From contig JAFEEG010000001.1 of assembly GCA_018241225.1 (NCBI GenBank), forward strand, positions 310,001 through 374,000: DNA of 64,000 nucleotides, written 5' to 3'. Of this stretch, positions 1 through 7,943 are shown one piece after another (within the stretch, counting starts at the first letter, position 1; every line of letters begins with the position of its first letter). A model generated the notes under the pieces. The model had not been told where the DNA came from and did no database searches. It saw only the letters and a program-made list of their open reading frames with translations. The DNA is from Pseudomonadota bacterium (GTDB taxonomy: Bacteria > Pseudomonadota > Gammaproteobacteria > Burkholderiales > Burkholderiaceae_C). The translations under genes and the position numbers were made by a program.

Positions 1-1187
1 TCGATGATCATGTCGCAGTCACTCAGCGCCGTGAACTCCGTGGCCGGCCGGATCAACGCGAGCGTGCGGTCGCGCTTGTCCGCGGCGAGGCGGCTCTTCG
101 CGACCTGGGCATCGAGAAGCTTCGCCGAGTACGCCTTGCCTCGTTCCGCGGCCTCCACAGTCGTGTCAAGCAGCACAACTTCAATTCCTGCGAGTGCGCT
201 GACATGAGCTACGCCGGCCCCCATCATGCCGGCCCCCAGAATTCCGACCTTCTTGTAGCGGCGTGTCGGCACCGATTTCGGCCGGTCCGCGAGGCGATTT
301 GCATCGCCCATCGAGTAGAACAGAGTGCGAATCATGTTCTTCGTTGCCGCGGAGGTCGCCAGTCGTGCGAACTGGTGCTGCTCGATCTTGAGTGCGTTGT
401 CCAGGTCGACATGGCATCCGTCGTAGAGGCAGGCGAGGATGGCTTCGGGCGCCGGGTACAGGCCCTGGGTCTTGTTCAGGATTTGCGCCGAGACGCCGAA
501 GAAGAGCTGCGTCGTCGCGGGCGTCTGCGGGCCGCCGCCGGGAAACTTGAAGCCCTTCGCATCCCAGGGCTTGACCGCCCCCTGCGGCCCCTCGCTCAGC
601 AGCCACTCCTTCGAGCGCGCGAGCAGACCCGCTGCCGGCACGACTTCGTCCACGATGCCTTCCTGCAGCGCCACCGCGGGAGCTACTTTTCGGCCCTCCA
701 GCAGATAGGGCAGCGACTTCCTGATGCCGATCATGCGGGGAAGCCGCTGCGTACCGCCTGCGCCGGGCAGCAGGCCGAGCGTGACCTCGGGCAAGCCGAG
801 CTGGATCTTCGGGTCGTCCGCGACGATGCGCCGGTGGCAGGCGAGGCAGATTTCCAGTCCCCCGCCCAGTGCCGTGCCATTGATCGCGGCCACGAAGGGC
901 TTGCCGGACTTCTCGAGCAGGCGCAGGGTGGCGCTGAACGGCCCCGATGCGGCGGCCGACTGTTCCGCGGTCTGGATGTCGCGGATCAAATCCAGATCGC
1001 CGCCCGCCAGGAACTCCGGACGCGACGACGTCACGATCACGCCCTTGACCTTCTCGTCTGCGATCGCGCGTTTCACGGCTGCGTCGAACGCAGCCGTCGA
1101 ATCGCGGTTGATCACGTTCATTGGGCGGTCAGCGACGTTCCAGGTGAGTGTCGCGATGCCATCGGCATCGACTGCGTAGTCAATCAT
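1..1187 (-). CDS. FadB/FadJ-like enoyl-CoA hydratase / 3-hydroxyacyl-CoA dehydrogenase (3' end outside window)
   Basis: This is the N-terminal part of a multifunctional beta-oxidation enzyme that hydrates enoyl-CoA and oxidises the 3-hydroxyacyl-CoA with NAD+. The reading frame is open from ATG at 1187 to the left edge (395 codons). The first ~190 residues form a crotonase domain with both hydratase glutamates (GGGLEI and GLPEV contexts, followed by LLPGAGGTQRL). From about residue 312 a Rossmann fold begins with the NAD motif GAGMMG. GGAG lies 8 nt before the ATG. The thiolase immediately upstream (26-nt gap) is the natural partner, as in fadBA-type operons. The C-terminal dehydrogenase half is not visible, so FadB and FadJ types cannot be separated. 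Confidence 0.9.
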   Translation of the reverse strand, partial: MIDYAVDADGIATLTWNVADRPMNVINRDSTAAFDAAVKRAIADEKVKGVIVTSSRPEFLAGGDLDLIRDIQTAEQSAAASGPFSATLRLLEKSGKPFVAAINGTALGGGLEICLACHRRIVADDPKIQLGLPEVTLGLLPGAGGTQRLPRMIGIRKSLPYLLEGRKVAPAVALQEGIVDEVVPAAGLLARSKEWLLSEGPQGAVKPWDAKGFKFPGGGPQTPATTQLFFGVSAQILNKTQGLYPAPEAILACLYDGCHVDLDNALKIEQHQFARLATSAATKNMIRTLFYSMGDANRLADRPKSVPTRRYKKVGILGAGMMGAGVAHVSALAGIEVVLLDTTVEAAERGKAYSAKLLDAQVAKSRLAADKRDRTLALIRPATEFTALSDCDMII

Positions 1188-1213
1188 CAAAGTATCTCCA
1201 GCAATTCTGTACT

Positions 1214-2422
1214 TCAAACGCGCTCGATGACCATCACCGAACCCATGCCACCGCCTACGCACAAGGTGACAAGTCCAGTCGTGAGGTTGCGGCGCTCCAG
1301 CTCGTCGATCAGGGTGCCCAGCAACATGCCGCCGGTCGCACCCAAGGGATGGCCCATGGCGATCGCGCCCCCGTTGACGTTGACCTTGTCATGCGGCACC
1401 TTCAAGGCATCCATGAAGCGCAGCACCACCGATGCGAAGGCCTCATTGCACTCGAACAGGTCGATGTCGCTCGCCGTCATGCCAGCCCGCTTGAGAGCGG
1501 TTTCGGCGGCCAAAGACGGACCGGTGAGCATGATTGTTGGCTCGGTCGACACGGTACCGAAGGCGAGCACCCTTGCCCGTCGTCTGAGTCCCTGCTGCTG
1601 CGCCGCCTCCTGCGTTCCGATGAGGACGGCCGACGCGCCGTCGACAATGCCCGACGAGTTCCCCGCATGGTGTACATGGTGGATGCTGCCGAGTTCGGGG
1701 TAGCGATGTAGCGCCATGGCATCGAAGCCGAGCTTCTCGCCCTGCTCGACGAACGAAGGCTCGAGCTTTGCCAACGACTCCATGGTGGTGTCGGCGCGCA
1801 CGTGCTCGTCGCGCTCAGTAACAACCACGCCGTTGACGTCTCGCACAGGCACGACGGACTTGGCGAAGCGTCCTTCCGACCAGGCCACAGCCGCGCGCCT
1901 CTGGCTTTCCACCGCGTACGCGTCGACGTCGTTGCGGGCATACCCGTACAAGGTAGCAATGAGATCGGCCGACACACCTTGCGGCACGATGCGGTTCGGG
2001 ATGGTGATCTGCGGGTCCGTGATCCAAGGACCGCCGGAGCTGAACATCGGCACCCGCGACATGCTTTCGACCCCGCCGCCGATCGTCAGGTCGGCTTGTC
2101 CCGATTTGACCAGCGCCGCGGCGAAGTTGCAGGCTTCGAGGCCGGATCCGCAGAATCTGTTGAGCTGCACGCCGGGAACCGCGTTGTCGTAGCCCGCAGC
2201 GAAGACGGCCGCCTTGCCGATGCACCCGCCCTGCTCCATGACCGGCTCCACGCAGCCCAAGATCACGTCATTGATCTTGGATGTATCGAGCTGGTTGCGC
2301 TCGCGCAGTTCATGCAAAACACCTGCGGCCAGGCGCACCGGGGAAACTTCGTGCAGTGAACCGCTGGCGCGTCCACGCCCCCGTGGCGTGCGAACGGCAT
2401 CGAGTATGTAGGCTTCCGTCAT
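1214..2422 (-). CDS. acetyl-CoA acyltransferase (thiolase)
   Basis: A 402-residue thiolase that would cleave 3-ketoacyl-CoA with CoA to release acetyl-CoA at the end of a beta-oxidation turn. The acylated nucleophile is Cys91 in the NRFCGSG motif. The GHPLGATGG motif (catalytic His) and a C-terminal CVGGGMG motif (second Cys) are intact, and the length is normal for the family. It lies between a crotonase (39-nt gap upstream) and a FadB/FadJ-like protein downstream, so the three probably form one transcript. The family covers degradative and biosynthetic thiolases; context favours degradation. Confidence 0.93.
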   Translation of the reverse strand: MTEAYILDAVRTPRGRGRASGSLHEVSPVRLAAGVLHELRERNQLDTSKINDVILGCVEPVMEQGGCIGKAAVFAAGYDNAVPGVQLNRFCGSGLEACNFAAALVKSGQADLTIGGGVESMSRVPMFSSGGPWITDPQITIPNRIVPQGVSADLIATLYGYARNDVDAYAVESQRRAAVAWSEGRFAKSVVPVRDVNGVVVTERDEHVRADTTMESLAKLEPSFVEQGEKLGFDAMALHRYPELGSIHHVHHAGNSSGIVDGASAVLIGTQEAAQQQGLRRRARVLAFGTVSTEPTIMLTGPSLAAETALKRAGMTASDIDLFECNEAFASVVLRFMDALKVPHDKVNVNGGAIAMGHPLGATGGMLLGTLIDELERRNLTTGLVTLCVGGGMGSVMVIERV

Positions 2423-2461
2423 CTTGAATCTCTGTGGTCGTTGGATTTGAAAGACCGCCGG

Positions 2462-3256
2462 TCAGCGGCCCGTGAACTCGGGCTTGCGTCGCCCTTGGAA
2501 CGCAGCAATACCTTCGCGCAGGTCCTGCGTCGCAAACACCTTCTCCTGCTGACGGCTTTCGTGAGCCATCATCGCGTCGAAGTCTCCGCCCTGGAGCAGG
2601 ATCTCCTTGGACAGTCGGAACGCCTGCGTGGGGCCGCTCGCAAGGTGCGAAGCGAGCTTGTCCGCTTCGGCGGCAACCGTGCCGCTTGCAACAGCGCGAT
2701 TGATCAGACCCATCTGCGCCGCCTCCTGCCCGCTGATCAACCGGCCGGTGTAAATCAGTTCGGCCGCACGCGCGTACCCCAGTCGATCCAGGAAGTAGTA
2801 GTGCGCGCCCGTATCGGGCACCATGCCGATGGCGCGAAACGGACTGCCCATCAGTGCGTTTTCGTCGGCGAGGCAAATGTCGCACGACAGTGCAAGGCCA
2901 AGACCAAATCCGAGTGCGGGGCCCGATACCGCCGAAATCGTCGGGACGGGCAGCTGCCGCAGCAGCCGGCAGAACGGTGCCACCACATTCATGATGGTTC
3001 CCATCGGGTCTTCGGCGCCCGGCCTCACCGAACTCAGATCCCAGCCAGCCGAGAACCAGTCGCCCTTGCCGCGCACGACCACGCACCGGCTTTCTTCGCG
3101 TACCGCTTGCTCCAGCAACTCCGACAGTTGCGCGACATCGTCGCTACGGAAAGTGTTGCGGGGACTGGGCAGATCCAGCACGATCGTCGCGACCGCTTGA
3201 TCCCGCTGAAGGGTGATGCCTGAAGAGGCCTCGTTGGATGTTGATTTGTCCGTCAT
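2462..3256 (-). CDS. crotonase-fold protein, probably enoyl-CoA isomerase-like
   Basis: A 264-residue crotonase superfamily protein. Both glutamates that activate water in true enoyl-CoA hydratases are absent: GLGLAL replaces the usual xELAL, and SPFRAIG replaces the QPE motif. It carries MVPDTG, an Asp-containing motif found in PaaG-type isomerases. Isomerase or another crotonase chemistry is therefore likelier than simple hydration. I chose ATG at 3256; a GTG at 3277 would add seven residues. A palindrome at 3294-3309 lies 38 nt upstream, so this gene probably heads the transcript with the thiolase and FadB/FadJ-like gene. Confidence 0.85.
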   Translation of the reverse strand: MTDKSTSNEASSGITLQRDQAVATIVLDLPSPRNTFRSDDVAQLSELLEQAVREESRCVVVRGKGDWFSAGWDLSSVRPGAEDPMGTIMNVVAPFCRLLRQLPVPTISAVSGPALGFGLGLALSCDICLADENALMGSPFRAIGMVPDTGAHYYFLDRLGYARAAELIYTGRLISGQEAAQMGLINRAVASGTVAAEADKLASHLASGPTQAFRLSKEILLQGGDFDAMMAHESRQQEKVFATQDLREGIAAFQGRRKPEFTGR

Positions 3257-3293
3257 ACGTTTCTTAGTGTTGCGCACTCGCGCGCAGGACGTA

Positions 3294-3309
3294 TCGTCGG
3301 ATGCGACGA
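3294..3309. promoter_or_regulatory. motif B palindrome, copy 1
   Basis: TCGTCG-GATG-CGACGA is a perfect 6-bp inverted repeat with a 4-bp centre, upstream of the crotonase starting at 3256. It is the same element, in opposite orientation, as the copies at 7898 and 17387. Three identical palindromes ahead of three units of one module suggest a shared transcription factor. The cognate factor is unknown; the LuxR/MalT-type regulator at 7944-10661 is the nearest candidate. Confidence 0.6.
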
Positions 3310-3455
3310 AGCGCGATGCGCCCTTGCAGGTCAGGCGATTGCTGACTACAGGCGCTGGGCCACCTCTTCCACGCGCGCCCGGCAGCGGCCTGAATGCAAG
3401 TCATTGCTGCGTACTCGGGCGAACTTCAAGATGAATGGCGTTCCAATCGACAGCA

Positions 3456-5012
3456 TCAGGCAATGCTGCGAGAGCGCTGCGCCCAAAACGGCTCTCGCAG
3501 CTTGTACTTGAGGAGTTTCCCGGCGCCAGACACTGGCATCTCGGTTCGGAACTCCACGCTGCGCGGGCACTTGTAGCCAGCGATCAGGCCCTTGCAGTGC
3601 TGAATGATCCGCGCAGCATCGACTTCCGCGCCCGGCCGCAACACAACCGCCGCGTGCACACGTTCGCCCCAGTCGTCATCGGGGACACCGACCACCGCGC
3701 ACTGATCGATACCATCCAACGCCAGAATGGCGTTCTCCACTTCTACCGAGTAGACGTTTTCGCCGCCGCTGACGATGACGTCCTTCAGCCGATCGACGAT
3801 GAAGAGAAGGCCGTCCGTGTCGAGGTATCCCCCGTCGCCGGTATGCATCCATCCGTCGACCAAGGCCTTCTGCGTCTCCTCAGCGCGGTTCCAGTAGCCT
3901 TGCATGACACCCGGCCCACGAACCAGAATCTCTCCGACCACGCCCGGGGCGGCCTCCTGCCCGCCTGCACCCAGGATGCGTAGTTCGACACACGGGATCG
4001 GACGGCCTGCCGCTCGATGCTGACCTTTCGCGCGGGCGTCTGCCCCGTGGCACGGCGGCGGTAGTGCCGTGATGATGCCCGCGGTTTCCGTCATCCCATA
4101 GAACTGTGTCAGCGCAACGCCCGGAAACCTCGCAATGGTTTGCTCCAGCAAAGTCGCGTCGATCGGAGATGCGCCGTAGAACAAGCGCTTGAGCGACGAC
4201 AAGTCGCGCTGCCCCAGTTCGGGATGGTCGACGAGTCGCTTGATCATCGTGGGCACCAGCGCGGCCTCGACCACCCTTTCGTTCTCAATCAGCTCGAGAA
4301 ACTTTCCGATGTCGAAGGCTGGCAGCATGATCTGCGTATCCGCGTACGTCATTGCCTGCAGCACCACAGCCAATCCGCCGACATGGAACATCGGAAGGGC
4401 GTGAAGACAGGCAACGCCAGGCTCTCTCGAAGCCACGCAGCTGGATGCCAACGTGGTCGCATAGAGGCCGGCATGGGTCAGTACCACGCCCTTTGCGCGG
4501 CCGGTCGTGCCGCCGGTATAGAACAGAGCCGCAGGCTTTCCGTCACCATGCCCGACATCCTCTGCCGGCTCGGCCCCGGTCACGAGCGAGCGCCCGTCCA
4601 CCAAGCCGTCGGGCAAATGGTCGCTGCCCAGATAGATCACGTGGCGAAGCACCCCGGTGCGCTGGCGCGCCGCGTTCAGCAAGGGCAAGAAAGGATCGTC
4701 GACCAGCAGGACACGCGTGTCGCTGTCTTCCAGTACAAATCCGACCTCTTCCGCGCTCAGCCGGACGTTCACCGGGTTGATGATCGCTCCGAGCCACCAT
4801 ACGGCGTAGTAGGTCTCGACGAAGCGGTCGGTATTGCCGCTCAGCACGCCCACCCTGTCGCCGGGCTGGACGCCCAGGGCGCGCAAGCCAGCCGCCAGGC
4901 GAGCAGTCCGATCGTGCAATTGCGCATAGGTCTGCCGGCGAGACCCGCACACGGTTGCCGTTCGCTCGGGACACTCCTGCTTTGCCTTGTGCAAGGCCTG
5001 CGTCAATCTCAT
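3456..5012 (-). CDS. AMP-dependent acyl-CoA synthetase/ligase
   Basis: A 518-residue adenylate-forming enzyme that would activate a carboxylic acid to its CoA thioester through an acyl-AMP. The phosphate-binding loop YTGGTTGRAKG is at residues 165-175 and the GMTET motif at 306-310. The hinge region HTGDGG and the C-terminal GAGKLLK, which carries the catalytic lysine, are present. Length fits medium-chain or aromatic acyl-CoA ligases rather than the ~620-residue long-chain type found elsewhere in the window. AAGGAG precedes ATG 5012. It is last in the unit with the DmdC-like dehydrogenase and the flavin oxidoreductase. Substrate unknown. Confidence 0.9.
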   Translation of the reverse strand: MRLTQALHKAKQECPERTATVCGSRRQTYAQLHDRTARLAAGLRALGVQPGDRVGVLSGNTDRFVETYYAVWWLGAIINPVNVRLSAEEVGFVLEDSDTRVLLVDDPFLPLLNAARQRTGVLRHVIYLGSDHLPDGLVDGRSLVTGAEPAEDVGHGDGKPAALFYTGGTTGRAKGVVLTHAGLYATTLASSCVASREPGVACLHALPMFHVGGLAVVLQAMTYADTQIMLPAFDIGKFLELIENERVVEAALVPTMIKRLVDHPELGQRDLSSLKRLFYGASPIDATLLEQTIARFPGVALTQFYGMTETAGIITALPPPCHGADARAKGQHRAAGRPIPCVELRILGAGGQEAAPGVVGEILVRGPGVMQGYWNRAEETQKALVDGWMHTGDGGYLDTDGLLFIVDRLKDVIVSGGENVYSVEVENAILALDGIDQCAVVGVPDDDWGERVHAAVVLRPGAEVDAARIIQHCKGLIAGYKCPRSVEFRTEMPVSGAGKLLKYKLREPFWAQRSRSIA

Positions 5013-5024
5013 CGAGTCACTCCT

Positions 5025-5993
5025 TCATGCCAGCGCTGGCGCTTGCGCCGGCGTCCTAAGCGCCGCGCTGCCCGGCTGATCCAAGGCGGCCTGGTACTCG
5101 CGGCTCAGTCGCGCCACCAGCTCGGCCGTAGTCGGGACGTCGTCGATCGTCGCCACGCCATGGCCCGCACTCCAAATGTCACGCCACGCGCGCGGACCAT
5201 CCTTGCTGCGCGCGGACGCCAGGACCTTCCAGTCCGTTCCGTAGTGCTTCAACAAACTCTTGAGCAGCATGTTGGCCGACGTGCCGGAGACGGCGTCCGT
5301 ATACACGACGTCCTCCGCGCCCGACTCCAACACCATGTCCTTGAATTCCGGCTCCGCGCGGCACTCCTGCGTGGCGATGAAGCGGGTTCCTAGATAGGCG
5401 ATGTCGGCTCCCAGAACCTCGGCAGCTCTCACTCCATAACCATCGCTGATGGCCCCGCCAAGCACCAGTGGGCCTTCCCAGAACTGCCGCAGTTCGCGCG
5501 CCAGGCTGAACAGGCTCTGCGTGCTTGCATGCCCTCCTGCCCCGCTGCCCACCGCGATGAGACCGTCAACCCCCACCTCGATGCTCTTGCGCGCATGCTT
5601 GACGTTGATGACATCGCTGAAGACGAGCCCACCGTAGCTGTGCACCGCCTCCACGACCGGCGCAGGGTTGCCCAGACTGGTGATGATGAAAGGCACCTTG
5701 TGCTGCACCACAGCCTGCAGGTCGGCGTCCTTACGCACGTTGGTCGGATGCAGGATCAGATTGACGCCGTAGGGGGCCACAGGGTGGCCGCCGTTGTCCT
5801 CGGCCAGGGCCTTTTCGATCGTGGTCAACCACTCGGAGAAGCCCTCCGTCGTTCGGGTATTGAGTGCAGGAAAGGTGCCCGCGACCCCGCTCCTGCAACA
5901 GGCAATCACAAGTTCAGGCCCTGAGATCAGGAACATGGGCGAAGCAATCACCGGCACACTGAGGCGGCCGCGGAACAGAGCTGGTATGGACAT
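5025..5993 (-). CDS. NAD(P)H-dependent flavin oxidoreductase / nitronate monooxygenase family
   Basis: A 322-residue TIM-barrel flavoprotein of the nitronate monooxygenase/2-nitropropane dioxygenase-like family, which binds FMN. The N-terminus (PVIASPMFLISGPELV), a GSGAGGH segment near residue 160 and a GGAISDG segment shortly after are typical. Members are often annotated as nitronate monooxygenase but include enoyl reductases and other flavin enzymes. Here it is sandwiched 12 nt from an acyl-CoA ligase and 42 nt from an acyl-CoA dehydrogenase, so a role on an acyl-CoA seems more plausible than nitronate detoxification. That is inference. Confidence 0.85.
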   Translation of the reverse strand: MSIPALFRGRLSVPVIASPMFLISGPELVIACCRSGVAGTFPALNTRTTEGFSEWLTTIEKALAEDNGGHPVAPYGVNLILHPTNVRKDADLQAVVQHKVPFIITSLGNPAPVVEAVHSYGGLVFSDVINVKHARKSIEVGVDGLIAVGSGAGGHASTQSLFSLARELRQFWEGPLVLGGAISDGYGVRAAEVLGADIAYLGTRFIATQECRAEPEFKDMVLESGAEDVVYTDAVSGTSANMLLKSLLKHYGTDWKVLASARSKDGPRAWRDIWSAGHGVATIDDVPTTAELVARLSREYQAALDQPGSAALRTPAQAPALA

Positions 5994-6035
5994 ATGGTTT
6001 TCCGGTTGGATGGCGCTGGGCGCCCAATGGCAGGT

Positions 6036-7817
6036 CTAGATGAAGAGTTCCCGCTCGGACAGCGTGGACAGGCTCGACAGGCCGGAGCGCGCTGTTTGCG
6101 CGCAAGACCACGCTTCGGGCAACAGCCGTTCGAAATAGAAGCGTGCTGTGGCGATCTTCGCCGCGTAGTGCGGATCAGGCGATGCTTGCGACAGCTTGCT
6201 GCGTGCGAGCCGTGCCGCGCGCGCAAAGAGATGGCCGCAGACCAAGTGACCCACAACGCGCAAGTAGTCGCATCCGCTGGCACCTACGGCATCGGCGTCA
6301 CGCGCTGCCGCTTCGGCGACGTGGGCAGTCAATTGCTCAAGCTCGGCGCACAGGCGCACGAGCACCTCAGTGAACTCGTCGTCCGCGCTGCGCGCATGCT
6401 CGTGCACCATGTCCAGCAGACGTCGCAGACGCGCCCCGCCGTCAGGCAGCACCTTGCGGGACAACAGGTCGCGCGCCTGCACGCCGGTTGTCCCTTCGTA
6501 GATCTGCGCCACGCGAAGGTCGCGCACGATCTGTTCCACGCCGTTGTCTCGGATGTACCCGTGCCCGCCGTGCACTTGGATCGCGAGATTCGCCACCGCG
6601 TACGCGTTCTCGCTGAGGAAGGCCTTTGCCACAGGTGTCAGCAGTGCCACCCAGTCGCCGGCGACCTGGCGGACCGCGGCGTCGGGATGCGCGTGCTCCC
6701 TGTCCAGTTCGAGTGACAGCCAGTACACCAGCATGCGCGACGCTTCAACATGCGCCTTTTGAGTCAGCAGCATGCGCCGCACGTCCGCGTGAACGATGAT
6801 GGGATCTGCCGGCAGGTCGGGCCGGTGGGCACCGCCGGCCGCACGCATTTGCAGACGATCGCGCGCGTAGCCCAGCGCACTGTCGTAGGCAGCCTGCCCC
6901 ATGCCCAGCGACTGCACACCCACGCCAACGCGCGAGGAGTTGATCATCACGAACATGTTGCGCAGCCCTTCGTTGGGCTTGCCCACGAGCCAGCCGACCG
7001 AGCCCTCGAAGTTCATGGCGCAGGTGGCAGAACCGCGTAGACCCATCTTGTCCTCGACTGCCACGGCGCTCATGCCGTTGCACTCAAGGGACAGCCCCTG
7101 TTGCCCGATCAGGTACTTGGGGACAAGGAACAGCGAAATGCCGCCCACGCCCGCGGGCGCGTCCGGCAGGCGCGCCAGGACGAGATGAACGATGTTCTCC
7201 GTCAGGTCATGGTCGCCACCGGAGATAAAAATCTTTGCGCCACTGATCCGATAGCGTCCGTCCTCCGCCGGAACGGCGCGAGTCCGAACCAGCCCGAGGT
7301 CACTGCCGCACTGCGGCTCCGTCAGGCACATGGTGGCTGTCCACTGGCCGGAAACGATTTTCGTCAGATAGAGATCGTTCTGCTCGGGCGACCCATGAGC
7401 GAGCAAACACTCGTACGCACCGCGCGCCGTACCGAAGTACATGGTCCAGCCTGGGTTGGTCGAGTAGAGCGACTCAGTGGCCGCGCTGAACACCACCGCC
7501 GGTGCACCCTGCCCACCCAGCTGCTCGGCGCAGGCAAGGCGCGGCCAGCCGGCTTCCACGAAGTGTCGATACGCCTGCGCAAAGCCGGACGGTGTGCTGA
7601 CTCCTCCTTCTTCGACGCGACATCCTTCGCGATCGCCGGAGGCATTCAGAGGCTGCAATATCCGCTGCGCGAATCGACTGAGAGCTTCGACTGTCTGGTC
7701 GACGGTGGCGCGATCCCACGCGGCATATTCCGGAAGATCGCGCAGTGCCGATTCGGCGTCGAGTAGCTCGTGAATGACAAAGTGGATGTCACGTAGTGGT
7801 GGTTCGTAGCGAAACAA
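6036..7817 (-). CDS. DmdC-like long acyl-CoA dehydrogenase
   Basis: A 593-residue FAD-dependent acyl-CoA dehydrogenase with the extra N-terminal and C-terminal segments of the 3-methylmercaptopropionyl-CoA dehydrogenase (DmdC)/FadE5-like subgroup, versus ~380 residues for ordinary members. The FAD/substrate segment CLTEPQCGSDLG is at 164-175. The C-terminal catalytic Glu is kept (E441 in IYEGTTG). The start is TTG at 7817, preceded by GGAGA at a good distance; the only nearby ATG is out of frame. It heads a unit with the flavin oxidoreductase and ligase. Its leader holds a hairpin and motif B. The name DmdC reflects family only; the real substrate is unknown. Confidence 0.88.
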   Translation of the reverse strand: MFRYEPPLRDIHFVIHELLDAESALRDLPEYAAWDRATVDQTVEALSRFAQRILQPLNASGDREGCRVEEGGVSTPSGFAQAYRHFVEAGWPRLACAEQLGGQGAPAVVFSAATESLYSTNPGWTMYFGTARGAYECLLAHGSPEQNDLYLTKIVSGQWTATMCLTEPQCGSDLGLVRTRAVPAEDGRYRISGAKIFISGGDHDLTENIVHLVLARLPDAPAGVGGISLFLVPKYLIGQQGLSLECNGMSAVAVEDKMGLRGSATCAMNFEGSVGWLVGKPNEGLRNMFVMINSSRVGVGVQSLGMGQAAYDSALGYARDRLQMRAAGGAHRPDLPADPIIVHADVRRMLLTQKAHVEASRMLVYWLSLELDREHAHPDAAVRQVAGDWVALLTPVAKAFLSENAYAVANLAIQVHGGHGYIRDNGVEQIVRDLRVAQIYEGTTGVQARDLLSRKVLPDGGARLRRLLDMVHEHARSADDEFTEVLVRLCAELEQLTAHVAEAAARDADAVGASGCDYLRVVGHLVCGHLFARAARLARSKLSQASPDPHYAAKIATARFYFERLLPEAWSCAQTARSGLSSLSTLSERELFI

Positions 7818-7836
7818 GATTCGGTCTCCATGCTAG

Positions 7837-7854
7837 GTCTGCGTCTTCGCAGAC
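7837..7854. repeat. perfect hairpin-forming inverted repeat in 5' leader
   Basis: GTCTGCG-TCTT-CGCAGAC is a 7-bp perfect inverted repeat with a 4-nt loop, 20 nt upstream of the TTG start at 7817 and downstream of motif B copy 2. It may be an RNA hairpin near the 5' end of the transcript or a further protein-binding site. No U-run follows, so it is not a convincing terminator. Confidence 0.45.
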
Positions 7855-7897
7855 GAAGGTATAGCGTGGAGTTTCTGCGGCTCATGCTCCATAGGTA

Positions 7898-7913
7898 TCG
7901 TCGCATCCGACGA
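7898..7913. promoter_or_regulatory. motif B palindrome, copy 2
   Basis: TCGTCG-CATC-CGACGA lies between the LuxR-type gene's stop and the dehydrogenase start at 7817. A TATACC -10-like hexamer on the minus strand sits about 35 nt downstream, which would put the palindrome near -55, a typical activator position. The promoter elements are weak and this placement is tentative. Confidence 0.6.
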
Positions 7914-7943
7914 ATCGCAGCAGTTTCCACTGCGGCGGCTGGA

